Shown here one piece after another: positions 55,583 through 62,874 of a DNA stretch of 64,000 nt (its first letter is position 1; each line of letters opens with the position of its first letter). Origin of the DNA: Bacteroidota bacterium (GTDB lineage: Bacteria; Bacteroidota; Bacteroidia; Chitinophagales; Chitinophagaceae); assembly GCA_026391125.1 (NCBI GenBank), contig JAPLEO010000061.1, positions 1 through 64,000 on the forward strand, in the 5' to 3' direction. The notes under the pieces are model-generated. The model worked only from the letters and a program-made list of their open reading frames with translations, did not search any database and was not told where the DNA came from. The position numbers and the translations under genes are program-made.

Positions 55583-56314
55583 ATGTTAAGCAAGAATGAG
55601 CTCAAATATATTCAATCTTTGTGCCAGAAAAAACAAAGAACGGAAGACGGACTGTTTTTAGCAGAAGGTCCGAAGCTGGCAATGGAACTTCTGGCCAGCG
55701 ATTATCGGGTTGAAAAACTATTCGCAACAGCAGAGTGGCTTGCCGAAAACCGCGTAAACGTTGAAACTACAACGGTTACAGAAAATGAGCTGGCAAAAAT
55801 GAGCACCCTCCAAACTCCCAATGAAGTGCTCCTGATTTGTCGTCAAAAAAAAGAAAAGAGGGAGCCAACATTTAAAAATAAAGTCAGCCTAGTCCTCGAT
55901 GGTTTACAAGATCCTGGTAATATGGGCACTATTATTCGGATTGCCGATTGGTTTGGAATTGATCAGATCATTGCAAGCGAAGACACTGTTGAGTTCTATA
56001 ATCCCAAGGTCATTCAAAGTACTATGGGAAGTTTTATACGAGTAAACTGCTGGTATCGGAACCTTTCTGAAATACTTCCTACGGTGGATGTACCCGTTTA
56101 TGGGGCATTATTAAAAGGGCAATCCATCAATAAAATAGACCCTTTAAAGGAGGGCATTCTTGTCATTGGAAATGAGTCAAAGGGAATTAGGGAAGCGGTA
56201 TTGCCCTTTATTTCAAAAGCCATCACGATCCCCAGAATTGGACACGCTGAATCTTTAAATGCTGCTGTGGCTGCTGGGATCTTATTGTCGCACTTATGCG
56301 GTAAAGAGGGATAG
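55583..56314 (+). CDS. SpoU/TrmH-family RNA 2'-O-methyltransferase
   Basis: 243 residues. An N-terminal RNA-binding part (LCQKKQRTEDGLFLAEGPKL) precedes the SPOUT domain: VLDGLQDPGNMGTIIRIADW, VEFYNPKVIQSTMGSFIRV, ILVIGNESKGIREAVL and RIGHAESLNAAVAAGILL. These are the deep-trefoil-knot motifs for S-adenosylmethionine. It methylates rRNA or tRNA ribose; the site is unknown. Its start is 5 bp from the divergent tamL. Confidence 0.92.
   Translation: MLSKNELKYIQSLCQKKQRTEDGLFLAEGPKLAMELLASDYRVEKLFATAEWLAENRVNVETTTVTENELAKMSTLQTPNEVLLICRQKKEKREPTFKNKVSLVLDGLQDPGNMGTIIRIADWFGIDQIIASEDTVEFYNPKVIQSTMGSFIRVNCWYRNLSEILPTVDVPVYGALLKGQSINKIDPLKEGILVIGNESKGIREAVLPFISKAITIPRIGHAESLNAAVAAGILLSHLCGKEG
55603..55637 (-). 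promoter_or_regulatory. tamL promoter candidate inside the trmH-like gene
   Basis: Minus-strand -7 box TATATTTG (55603-55610), 25 nt before the tamL ATG, and a TTTG at 55634-55637 (spacer 23 nt). It lies within the coding region of the opposite gene. Confidence 0.45.
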
Positions 56315-56315
56315 T

Positions 56316-57548
56316 TTAACGGAATTGGATAGCCTTAGTGGGTTGAATTCTTTTTATGATCCAAGTAGGAATAATGAGTGCTAAATAGCAAACCAGTGTA
56401 GTGCCAGCACATACTGCAAATACTTGCCACCAAACGATATAGATAGGAGCTTCAGAAACATAATAGGCAGATTCGTCGAGCTTGATGAAGCCTGTATATT
56501 TTTGAAGTAGACAAATTCCAATACCTGCAACAAATCCGATTCCAATACCTGCAAATGTGATCACTGTGGCATGATACAGGAAGAGCTTTTGGATCAACCA
56601 GTCATTGGCTCCAAGCGCTTTTAGAATACCAACCATTCTTGTTCTTTCAAGGATCAAAATCAATAAGCAGGTGATTAAATTAATGATGGCTACTACGGCC
56701 ATTACAATAAAGATCACATTTCTATTGACGTCTTGAATGTTTAACCAATCGAAAATATTAGGATATACTTCTCTGATGGTTTTACTCATCCATTCGGGAG
56801 GAAGTTTATCTGCTAAATGATTAGAGATCGAATCCATCTGATGATAATCGCTCACAAATATTTCATAGCCACCAGTTTCATCAGGTTCCCAATTACCCAT
56901 GCGACGGATGAGTTGCTGGTCGCCAATAACAAAAAGTTTGTCGTACTCTTCAATGCCGGTTTTATAGATGGCAGAAACCGTTAATTTTCTGAAGTTCCTA
57001 CTACCATCAATACTCGAGATGAAATAAATATGAATGGTATCGTTCAATTTTAATTTCAACTGTTTGGCAAGTTGTGCAGAAACGATAATGTCTTTACTAT
57101 ATGTGCTATCATTAAAGTGTAACCATCTTCCTTCTTTTATAAAAGGTTTAAGCTGGGTACTATCATAACCCTTTTCAATCCCTTTCAATAGAACCCCTTC
57201 GATCTCTTTATTTTTTTCAATGATGGCAGACTTGGTGGCAAAAGTTTGTAGCTGGTATACACCTGCCTCTTGTTTGATGATTTCTTCTACCTTTTTATTT
57301 TTTTTGATGGGCGTTTCTTCGGCAACCAAGGATTTATTTGGCTCGAATTTCTGAACCCGAATATGCCCCCAAAAACTAAAGACTTTACTTGCAACTGTTT
57401 GCTGAAATCCATTTACAAAAGCCAAAGTAATGATCATCGACATAACACTTACAGCAGTTGCAGCAACAGATAGGCGAATGATGAATCTTGCGAACGATTT
57501 TTGCTTGGTGAAAGCGATTCTTTTGGCGATATGGAATGCAAGACTCAA
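56316..57548 (-). CDS. LolC/E-type FtsX-like ABC permease
   Basis: 410 residues, TTG start at 57548 (SLAFHIAKRIAFTKQKSFAR is the conserved family opener, so this start fits). One N-terminal helix (about 24-45) is followed by a periplasmic MacB-like domain and three C-terminal helices, with the FtsX motif LEEDRRxMVGILKALG here as LERTRMVGILKALGANDWLI. It resembles lipoprotein-releasing permeases; the ATPase partner is not adjacent. Confidence 0.88.
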   Translation of the reverse strand: MSLAFHIAKRIAFTKQKSFARFIIRLSVAATAVSVMSMIITLAFVNGFQQTVASKVFSFWGHIRVQKFEPNKSLVAEETPIKKNKKVEEIIKQEAGVYQLQTFATKSAIIEKNKEIEGVLLKGIEKGYDSTQLKPFIKEGRWLHFNDSTYSKDIIVSAQLAKQLKLKLNDTIHIYFISSIDGSRNFRKLTVSAIYKTGIEEYDKLFVIGDQQLIRRMGNWEPDETGGYEIFVSDYHQMDSISNHLADKLPPEWMSKTIREVYPNIFDWLNIQDVNRNVIFIVMAVVAIINLITCLLILILERTRMVGILKALGANDWLIQKLFLYHATVITFAGIGIGFVAGIGICLLQKYTGFIKLDESAYYVSEAPIYIVWWQVFAVCAGTTLVCYLALIIPTWIIKRIQPTKAIQFR

Positions 57549-57604
57549 ATAAAGGGTTTTAGGTTTTCAAAACTACATTGCAGACCTGAATGCAGCAAAA
57601 GCTT

Positions 57605-57633
57605 TTGTAGCTCTATGGAATGTTGTAAGTTTA
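57605..57633 (+). promoter_or_regulatory. Promoter candidate of the DUF5103 gene
   Basis: TTG at 57605-57607 and the -7-like TAAGTTTA at 57626-57633 (spacer 18 nt), 16 nt before the ATG. Confidence 0.4.
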
Positions 57634-57649
57634 GGCGTTATTTTAACTT

Positions 57650-58918
57650 ATGAAATCATTTTTGGCCTTTGTAGGCTCTTTAAGCTTTTTCTTGCTTCAA
57701 GCACAACGCCTTCCAGATCGAATATATTCACCAACGATCAATGGGGTTAAGTTGTTTCAGCAAAACAATCAATATAGTCAACCCATACTCCGTTTAAATT
57801 CTGGAGAGCAGTTAGAACTTCATTTTGATGATTTGGTGGCAACACCCAAGAATTATTTCTATACCTACGAATTATGTAATGCCGATTGGACCCCTGCGAA
57901 TGTCACAGTATTTGATTACCTCAAAGGATTTACTCAGATGCGGATTAGTCAGTATAGAATTGCTTCCATTGCAGCTATGAAATACGTTCATTATCAGGTA
58001 ATGTTGCCAGAGCGCAATGCAACACCAATCATGAGTGGGAACTATATTTTAAAAGTATTTAGAGATGGGGATACTTCTAAATTGGCCTTTACGAAACGTT
58101 TGATGGTGGTAGATAAACAGGTTTCAATTGGAGCACAGGTTCAAGTGCCTTATGATAACCAGCTAGCACGAACCCATCAGAAATTGCAGTTCTCTGTAGA
58201 AACAAGAGAATTGAATTTATTGAGTCCGCAGCAAGTAAAAGTAGCAGTTGTTCAAAACAATCGTTGGGATGATGCCATTGTAAATAAGCAGCCAGTATTT
58301 ATTAAAGGGAATTTGTTAGAATACAATGGAGAGATGGACTTTTTATTTCCAGCCGGCAAGGAATATCGTTGGGCAGATTTGATGAGCTTTCGTTTTGAAT
58401 CGGATAGAATTGCCCGGATTGAAAGAACGCAGGAACCGAATACTGTTTATATAAAGCCAGATTTGGTAAGAAGTAGTTTTGCCTATATCAATTTTGCTGA
58501 TAGAAATGGGTATACAGAAATTAATGCCAGTGAATCAATCAATCCTTGGTGGCAAGGCGACTATGCCTGGGTGCATTTTAGTTTTGTACCACCTGCTAAA
58601 CAAGCATTTCCTGGAAAATCTGTGCACATGATCGGTGAGGTTACGGGCAATCAAATCAGTGATAGTTCATTGATGCATTTTAGTACGTTGGAGGGAGCGT
58701 ATACGAAAGACCTTTTATTAAAACAGGGCTATTATAGTTATACCTACGCATTAAAAGATAATCGTGAGCCAGGATTGCCAGCGGATGTTTCAATACTGGA
58801 AGGAAATTATTGGGAAACCGAAAATGAGTATACGATTTTTGTTTATTATCGTTCTTTAAGCGGCAGGCACGATGAGCTTGTTGGTATTGCAACCATCAAT
58901 TCAAGATTGGGCAGATAG
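57650..58918 (+). CDS. DUF5103 secreted protein
   Basis: 422 residues. A signal peptide (MKSFLAFVGSLSFFLLQAQ) leads into DUF5103: RIYSPTINGVKLFQQNNQYS, FYTYELCNADWTPANV, MSGNYILKVFRDGD and YYSYTYALKDN. A beta-sandwich is predicted. This is a Bacteroidota family of unknown function, usually one copy per genome. No T9SS C-terminal sorting signal is seen. Confidence 0.85.
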   Translation: MKSFLAFVGSLSFFLLQAQRLPDRIYSPTINGVKLFQQNNQYSQPILRLNSGEQLELHFDDLVATPKNYFYTYELCNADWTPANVTVFDYLKGFTQMRISQYRIASIAAMKYVHYQVMLPERNATPIMSGNYILKVFRDGDTSKLAFTKRLMVVDKQVSIGAQVQVPYDNQLARTHQKLQFSVETRELNLLSPQQVKVAVVQNNRWDDAIVNKQPVFIKGNLLEYNGEMDFLFPAGKEYRWADLMSFRFESDRIARIERTQEPNTVYIKPDLVRSSFAYINFADRNGYTEINASESINPWWQGDYAWVHFSFVPPAKQAFPGKSVHMIGEVTGNQISDSSLMHFSTLEGAYTKDLLLKQGYYSYTYALKDNREPGLPADVSILEGNYWETENEYTIFVYYRSLSGRHDELVGIATINSRLGR

Positions 58919-58929
58919 TTTTTTGAATC

Positions 58930-60030
58930 TTATTTTAATTGGTTTGCCAAATAGAGATAGGGTCCTATAAAATGGTGCACAAATATTTTATCTGGATTGT
59001 CAGGATATAATTTGAAATAGTTTTCATCTGCAAGAAGTACGATGGTTGGTCCAACCCTTACATAGTCGAATGTCTTCACGTATTCAGGTGCGATATATCC
59101 GGGTAGTAATTTTTGAATCATTTTTCCTACAGTATTTCCTAAATATTTTTCATACCTACGATTGCCTCTTTTAGAAACATTATTCATTTTGTTAAAAGCA
59201 TATTGCAACGCCCAATTTTTTGGGAATGGTTGTTTACTAATTGTTTTAGATGCGTTAGTAAAAGGGTTGGTAGTATTAAAATCGGTTAGTGCTTGAATTG
59301 ATAAAGGCGATTGCACCACCCAATCTGCGGTGTTCACAACATTATAGCCCCAGCCATCGCTCAGCATTTTTTCATATTCATAGGCATAAAATAAATTCCC
59401 CGGTCTTGGTGCGGCACTGCAATAAGTTTTGAAACGGATATCTGATGGAATTTGATGGGTCTTTTGCAATTGAGCAATATGCGAGCTTAACAAATAGGCT
59501 ATGGCTCCACCCTGACTATGGCCGAGAATGATCATTTGTTTGATTCCTTGATGATATAAGGAATCAATTTTCAATAAAATATCTTGTGATAGAAATGCAG
59601 TACCAATGAGCCAACCAATATGAACCGAAGCTTTTGGGTTATCAGCTAAATGATAGTTGAATTGAAATTGATCGCTCATTTGAATTGTGCCGGCTGCAGG
59701 AACCATGGCTGCGTAAAAATTCTCCATCCAACTAGATTGCGATTTTGTAGTACCTCGAATACTGATCACAGCAATTGAATCTTCTTGCATCCATAAATCC
59801 CATCGATTATCAAGGCCAACTATTTTAGAACGATAGGCCATTTTGCTTTTTTCGGGGAGAGGTACGGTTGTATTTGTCCATGGCGTATCTAATTGATGCG
59901 CTGTAATTTTCAATAGTTCAATATATTCTGACTTATCAAATCCTGGTTTTAAATGGACTTTTTGCGCCTCCATTTTATTTGAGGCAAGAATAAAAACAAG
60001 AAATCCTGAGATTAAAAATTTATATACCAT
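58930..60030 (-). CDS. Secreted lipase (class 3-like alpha/beta hydrolase)
   Basis: 366 residues. A signal peptide (YKFLISGFLVFILASN) is followed by a lipase_3-type fold: ISIRGTTKSQSSWMENFYAA (oxyanion/strand), ILGHSQGGAIAYLLSSHIAQ with the catalytic Ser, FKTYCSAAPRPGNLFYAYEY, and a possible Asp in NTADWVVQ. The catalytic His is probably in the C-terminal FVHHFIGPYLY. It would hydrolyse lipids or esters in the envelope. Confidence 0.82.
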   Translation of the reverse strand: MVYKFLISGFLVFILASNKMEAQKVHLKPGFDKSEYIELLKITAHQLDTPWTNTTVPLPEKSKMAYRSKIVGLDNRWDLWMQEDSIAVISIRGTTKSQSSWMENFYAAMVPAAGTIQMSDQFQFNYHLADNPKASVHIGWLIGTAFLSQDILLKIDSLYHQGIKQMIILGHSQGGAIAYLLSSHIAQLQKTHQIPSDIRFKTYCSAAPRPGNLFYAYEYEKMLSDGWGYNVVNTADWVVQSPLSIQALTDFNTTNPFTNASKTISKQPFPKNWALQYAFNKMNNVSKRGNRRYEKYLGNTVGKMIQKLLPGYIAPEYVKTFDYVRVGPTIVLLADENYFKLYPDNPDKIFVHHFIGPYLYLANQLK

Positions 60031-60129
60031 ATACCAATGTAGTTGGTTTTTAAATAAAGTTAACCGTTTTAGAACAGCCTATTTTTATCATTTGTTTAAA
60101 AAAAAATCAAAAAATTAGCATCCAAACCT

Positions 60130-60137
60130 TACTTTTG
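60130..60137 (+). promoter_or_regulatory. -7 box (TACTTTTG) of the SRP RNA gene
   Basis: Perfect TAnnTTTG, ending 4 nt before the predicted 5' end of the RNA at 60142. No good -33 was recognised. Confidence 0.45.
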
Positions 60138-60141
60138 CGCC

Positions 60142-60236
60142 GGCAGGTCTTACACGACCAGCTCCTGCTGAATCTCCCCAGGGTAGGAATACAGCAAGGA
60201 TAAGCGGTTGAGCGGTGCGATGTGAGTAGCCTGCCA
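60142..60236 (+). ncRNA. ffs: Small signal recognition particle RNA (4.5S-type)
   Basis: About 95 nt. The ends GGCAGG (60142-60147) and CCTGCC (60230-60235) form the closing stem. The apical SRP domain is clear: CAGG, GTA, GGAA tetraloop, TAC, AGCA from 60179 to 60196, the symmetric loop bound by the M domain of Ffh. A run of nine Ts at 60238-60246 ends the transcript. It guides membrane and secretory protein targeting with Ffh and FtsY. Confidence 0.92.
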
Positions 60237-60237
60237 C

Positions 60238-60246
60238 TTTTTTTTT
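60238..60246 (+). terminator. U-run terminator of the SRP RNA
   Basis: Nine Ts directly after the closing stem of the SRP RNA. Confidence 0.7.
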
Positions 60247-60249
60247 CTT

Positions 60250-60307
60250 TCGCGAATAAGTGTAAGATATTCGTGAGGCCCGGAAGGGATAAGATGAATT
60301 GAATCTT
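60250..60307 (+). promoter_or_regulatory. Structured leader between SRP RNA and the transaldolase gene
   Basis: TCGCGAAT (60250-60257) pairs with ATTCGTGA (60269-60276, one G-U). CCC-GGAA-GGG follows at 60279-60288, and AAGAT/ATCTT (60291-60295, 60303-60307) forms a third helix. It may be a 5' UTR or a separate small RNA. No coding frame is seen. Confidence 0.35.
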
Positions 60308-60380
60308 AATAAGGGGCTTCTAATTGCTCATCAACACAGAAAAATATCGATCTTCCAATTAAAATATTAAAAATCATACG

Positions 60381-61031
60381 ATGAAATTTTTTATCGACAC
60401 AGGTAATTTAGCACAGATTAAAGAAGCGAATGAGTTAGGCATTTTAGATGGTGTAACAACCAACCCATCTTTGATGGCCAAAGAGGGCATTAAAGGGGAA
60501 GCCGCAATCGCACAACACTATAAAGCTATTTGCGAATTAGTTGATGGAGATATTAGTGCAGAGGTTTTGTCTACCGAATTTGAATCAATGGTAGAAGAAG
60601 GAAAGAAATTAGCTGCGATTCATCCAAATATTGTGGTAAAAGTACCCATGATCAAAGATGGTATTAAAGCTATTAAATGGTTCAGCGATAATGGGATCAG
60701 AACCAATTGTACATTGGTATTCTCTGCTGGTCAGGCTATTTTGGCTGCAAAAGCAGGTGCAACTTATGTATCACCATTCATCGGTCGGATTGACGATAGT
60801 GGTTGGGACGGGATTGAATTGATCAAGCAAATGCGTCAGATCTATGACATCCAAGGATTTAAAACAGAGATCCTAGCTGCTTCTATTAGGAATGCCTTAC
60901 ACATTATCAAATGTGCTGAAGCTGGTGCTGATGTTTGTACTTGTCCGTTAGATTCAATCTTAGGATTATTGAAGCATCCTTTAACTGATATTGGATTGGC
61001 GAAGTTTTTAGAAGATGCCAAAAAAATGTAA
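60381..61031 (+). CDS. Transaldolase / fructose-6-phosphate aldolase-like protein
   Basis: 216 residues, the short TalC/FSA/MipB class. [20 protein letters not shown], the Schiff-base Lys in [19 protein letters not shown] and [16 protein letters not shown] are the class motifs, and EILAASIRN follows. It catalyses transaldol or aldol reactions on sugar phosphates. Sequence alone does not separate transaldolase from F6P aldolase. It is followed by a strong terminator. Confidence 0.9.
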   Translation: MKFFIDTGNLAQIKEANELGILDGVTTNPSLMAKEGIKGEAAIAQHYKAICELVDGDISAEVLSTEFESMVEEGKKLAAIHPNIVVKVPMIKDGIKAIKWFSDNGIRTNCTLVFSAGQAILAAKAGATYVSPFIGRIDDSGWDGIELIKQMRQIYDIQGFKTEILAASIRNALHIIKCAEAGADVCTCPLDSILGLLKHPLTDIGLAKFLEDAKKM

Positions 61032-61051
61032 GCAACACTAACAATATTTTC

Positions 61052-61080
61052 AAGTGCCCTCCATGGGGGCACTTTTTTTT
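61052..61080 (+). terminator. Intrinsic terminator after the transaldolase-like gene
   Basis: AAGTGCCC (61052-61059) pairs with GGGCACTT (61067-61074), followed by a run of Ts to 61080. The convergent AlkD-like gene ends 3 bp later. Confidence 0.88.
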
Positions 61081-61083
61081 TGC

Positions 61084-61755
61084 TTATTTCGAGATCCTTT
61101 TCAAAGCTTCCTTTTCACTAAGCGGTGAAAGTTTGTTATTCGCTACAAAATTGATCACCCATTCAGGATTTGTTTTCGAATACTCTCTTAAAGCCCAACC
61201 AATTGCTTTTCTAATAAAAAACTCTTTACTGTCTTTACAATGCAGAATATAGTTAGACAGTAATGCCGTATCTGTATTTTTCTTGTATGTTTTCTGAAAT
61301 AAAATACTACTTCTTTGCAACCAGATATTGTTGCTTTTATTCCACTGAGAAGTAATCAGAAAGGTTTGTTCAGAAAATAATTTAAAATAAGATCCTAGCC
61401 AATCACTTGCAATGCCATCAACCGTATCCCACCAGCTTTTTTGAATAATACATTGTTCAATAAGTTTGATAGAACTCTTGGTCCATAGTTTTTTATGTAC
61501 CGCAAAAACATCTATCGCAAAATATTGCATTTCTCTTTGAGGCAATTCCCAAAGCTCTTTTATGACTAATTCTAGTTCAGAACTATTTTGTAAGAAATTA
61601 TTTTTTAAATAATTTGTCACGATCAAATCTCTGTCGGGTGCCTTGATTCCAAAAAAATCAAACTGGTTTAGCATATATGCTTTCATACCAGGTGCATTGG
61701 ATGCATCTGACTCTTTTTGTAATGCTTGATAAACGGGTTCAATAAAGGTGTGCAT
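61084..61755 (-). CDS. AlkD-like DNA alkylation repair protein
   Basis: 223 residues of HEAT-like helices. AlkD signatures are present: IKELWELPQREMQYFAIDVF, QKSWWDTVDGIASDWLGSYF (with the catalytic-region WDTVD), NNIWLQRSSILFQ and FIRKAIGWALREYSKTNP. It removes bulky or charged alkylated bases. It is probably functional, since the key Trp, Asp and Arg residues are retained. Confidence 0.9.
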   Translation of the reverse strand: MHTFIEPVYQALQKESDASNAPGMKAYMLNQFDFFGIKAPDRDLIVTNYLKNNFLQNSSELELVIKELWELPQREMQYFAIDVFAVHKKLWTKSSIKLIEQCIIQKSWWDTVDGIASDWLGSYFKLFSEQTFLITSQWNKSNNIWLQRSSILFQKTYKKNTDTALLSNYILHCKDSKEFFIRKAIGWALREYSKTNPEWVINFVANNKLSPLSEKEALKRISK

Positions 61756-61785
61756 CGTGAAGACTAAGGCCGTCTATTTTGCTTG

Positions 61786-62832
61786 TTAGTTTAATGAAAT
61801 CTGTTTTTTATTCGCACTACTTAAAAATGCAGCTTCAATAATTTTCATGACGTTAATTCCGTCATTTCCTTTTACAGGCATTTCCGTATTTTCTCGAATC
61901 GCTTTTTCAACTAGTGCATAGTAAGTTGCATAATTACCTAATTCAGTTGGTATTTTTTTACGAATTTCTACACCATCCTTTTCGGTATTCAAAAGTCCTT
62001 CTTCCTCATCAGGTTCTTTTCCCCAATTTGCGGAATTGGGTTTCTGATTCGCTACTAATGCAGTTTCTTGAATATCCGCTCTTGATTTAAGGAAACTTCC
62101 TTTATTACCATGGATCACATAGGAGGGGATGGGTTCCTTTACTTGATAGCCTGCTTTGAGACGCACTACTTTGTCGGAATAACTTAATAGTAATTCAAAA
62201 TAATCATCTACCACAGAAAATGGTCTCATCGTTCTTAATTCTGCATAAACTGCATCAGGCATACCGAAGAGGGTTAATGCTTGGTCTATTAAATGCGGAC
62301 CAAGATCATATAATACTCCTGCTCCTGGGCCTGCTATTTCTTTGTGTAACTTCGGACTCAATGTTTCCTTAAAACGATCAAAATGTATTTCTGCTTCTAC
62401 CACATTTCCGATCCATCCTTCCGCTATAATTTTTTTGACTGTTTTAAAATCACTATCCCAGCGTCTATTTTGAAAAACAGAAAGTTTTAGTTTTTTTTCA
62501 ATGGCAATTTCGTTTAACTCAATTGCTTCGGCAACCGAAGTTGTGAAAGCTTTTTCAACCACCGCATGTTTGCCTGATAGCAATACTTTTTTTGTAAAAT
62601 CGTAATGGGTATTGGTGGGGGTATTTACAATAACTAGTTGAATACTTTCATCTGCTAAAATCTCTTCGAGTGAACGATAGATTTTTATTGTTGGATAAAA
62701 TTCTAAGGATGCAGAAAGTGATCTTTCCCAGATGCCCACCAATTCAAAACCAGGATTTAATGCAATAAAGGGTGCATGGAATACTCTTCCAGACATTCCA
62801 AATGAAAGTATCGCGGTTTTTATTGCAGGCAT
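61786..62832 (-). CDS. Gfo/Idh/MocA-family oxidoreductase
   Basis: 348 residues. An N-terminal Rossmann domain (ILSFGMSGRVFHAPFIALNP is the GxxxG(R) NAD(P) site) is followed by LVIVNTPTNTHYDFTKKVLL, HAVVEKAFTTSVAEAIELNE (EKP-like motif, here EKA) and the C-terminal domain with YDLGPHLIDQALTLFG. The EKP Pro is replaced by Ala. The substrate is probably a sugar or derivative. It lies 31 bp from the AlkD-like gene on the same strand. Confidence 0.9.
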   Translation of the reverse strand: MPAIKTAILSFGMSGRVFHAPFIALNPGFELVGIWERSLSASLEFYPTIKIYRSLEEILADESIQLVIVNTPTNTHYDFTKKVLLSGKHAVVEKAFTTSVAEAIELNEIAIEKKLKLSVFQNRRWDSDFKTVKKIIAEGWIGNVVEAEIHFDRFKETLSPKLHKEIAGPGAGVLYDLGPHLIDQALTLFGMPDAVYAELRTMRPFSVVDDYFELLLSYSDKVVRLKAGYQVKEPIPSYVIHGNKGSFLKSRADIQETALVANQKPNSANWGKEPDEEEGLLNTEKDGVEIRKKIPTELGNYATYYALVEKAIRENTEMPVKGNDGINVMKIIEAAFLSSANKKQISLN

Positions 62833-62874
62833 ATGATCTGTTTCTGTAAATGTAAAGTATCCTCAAAATAAACC

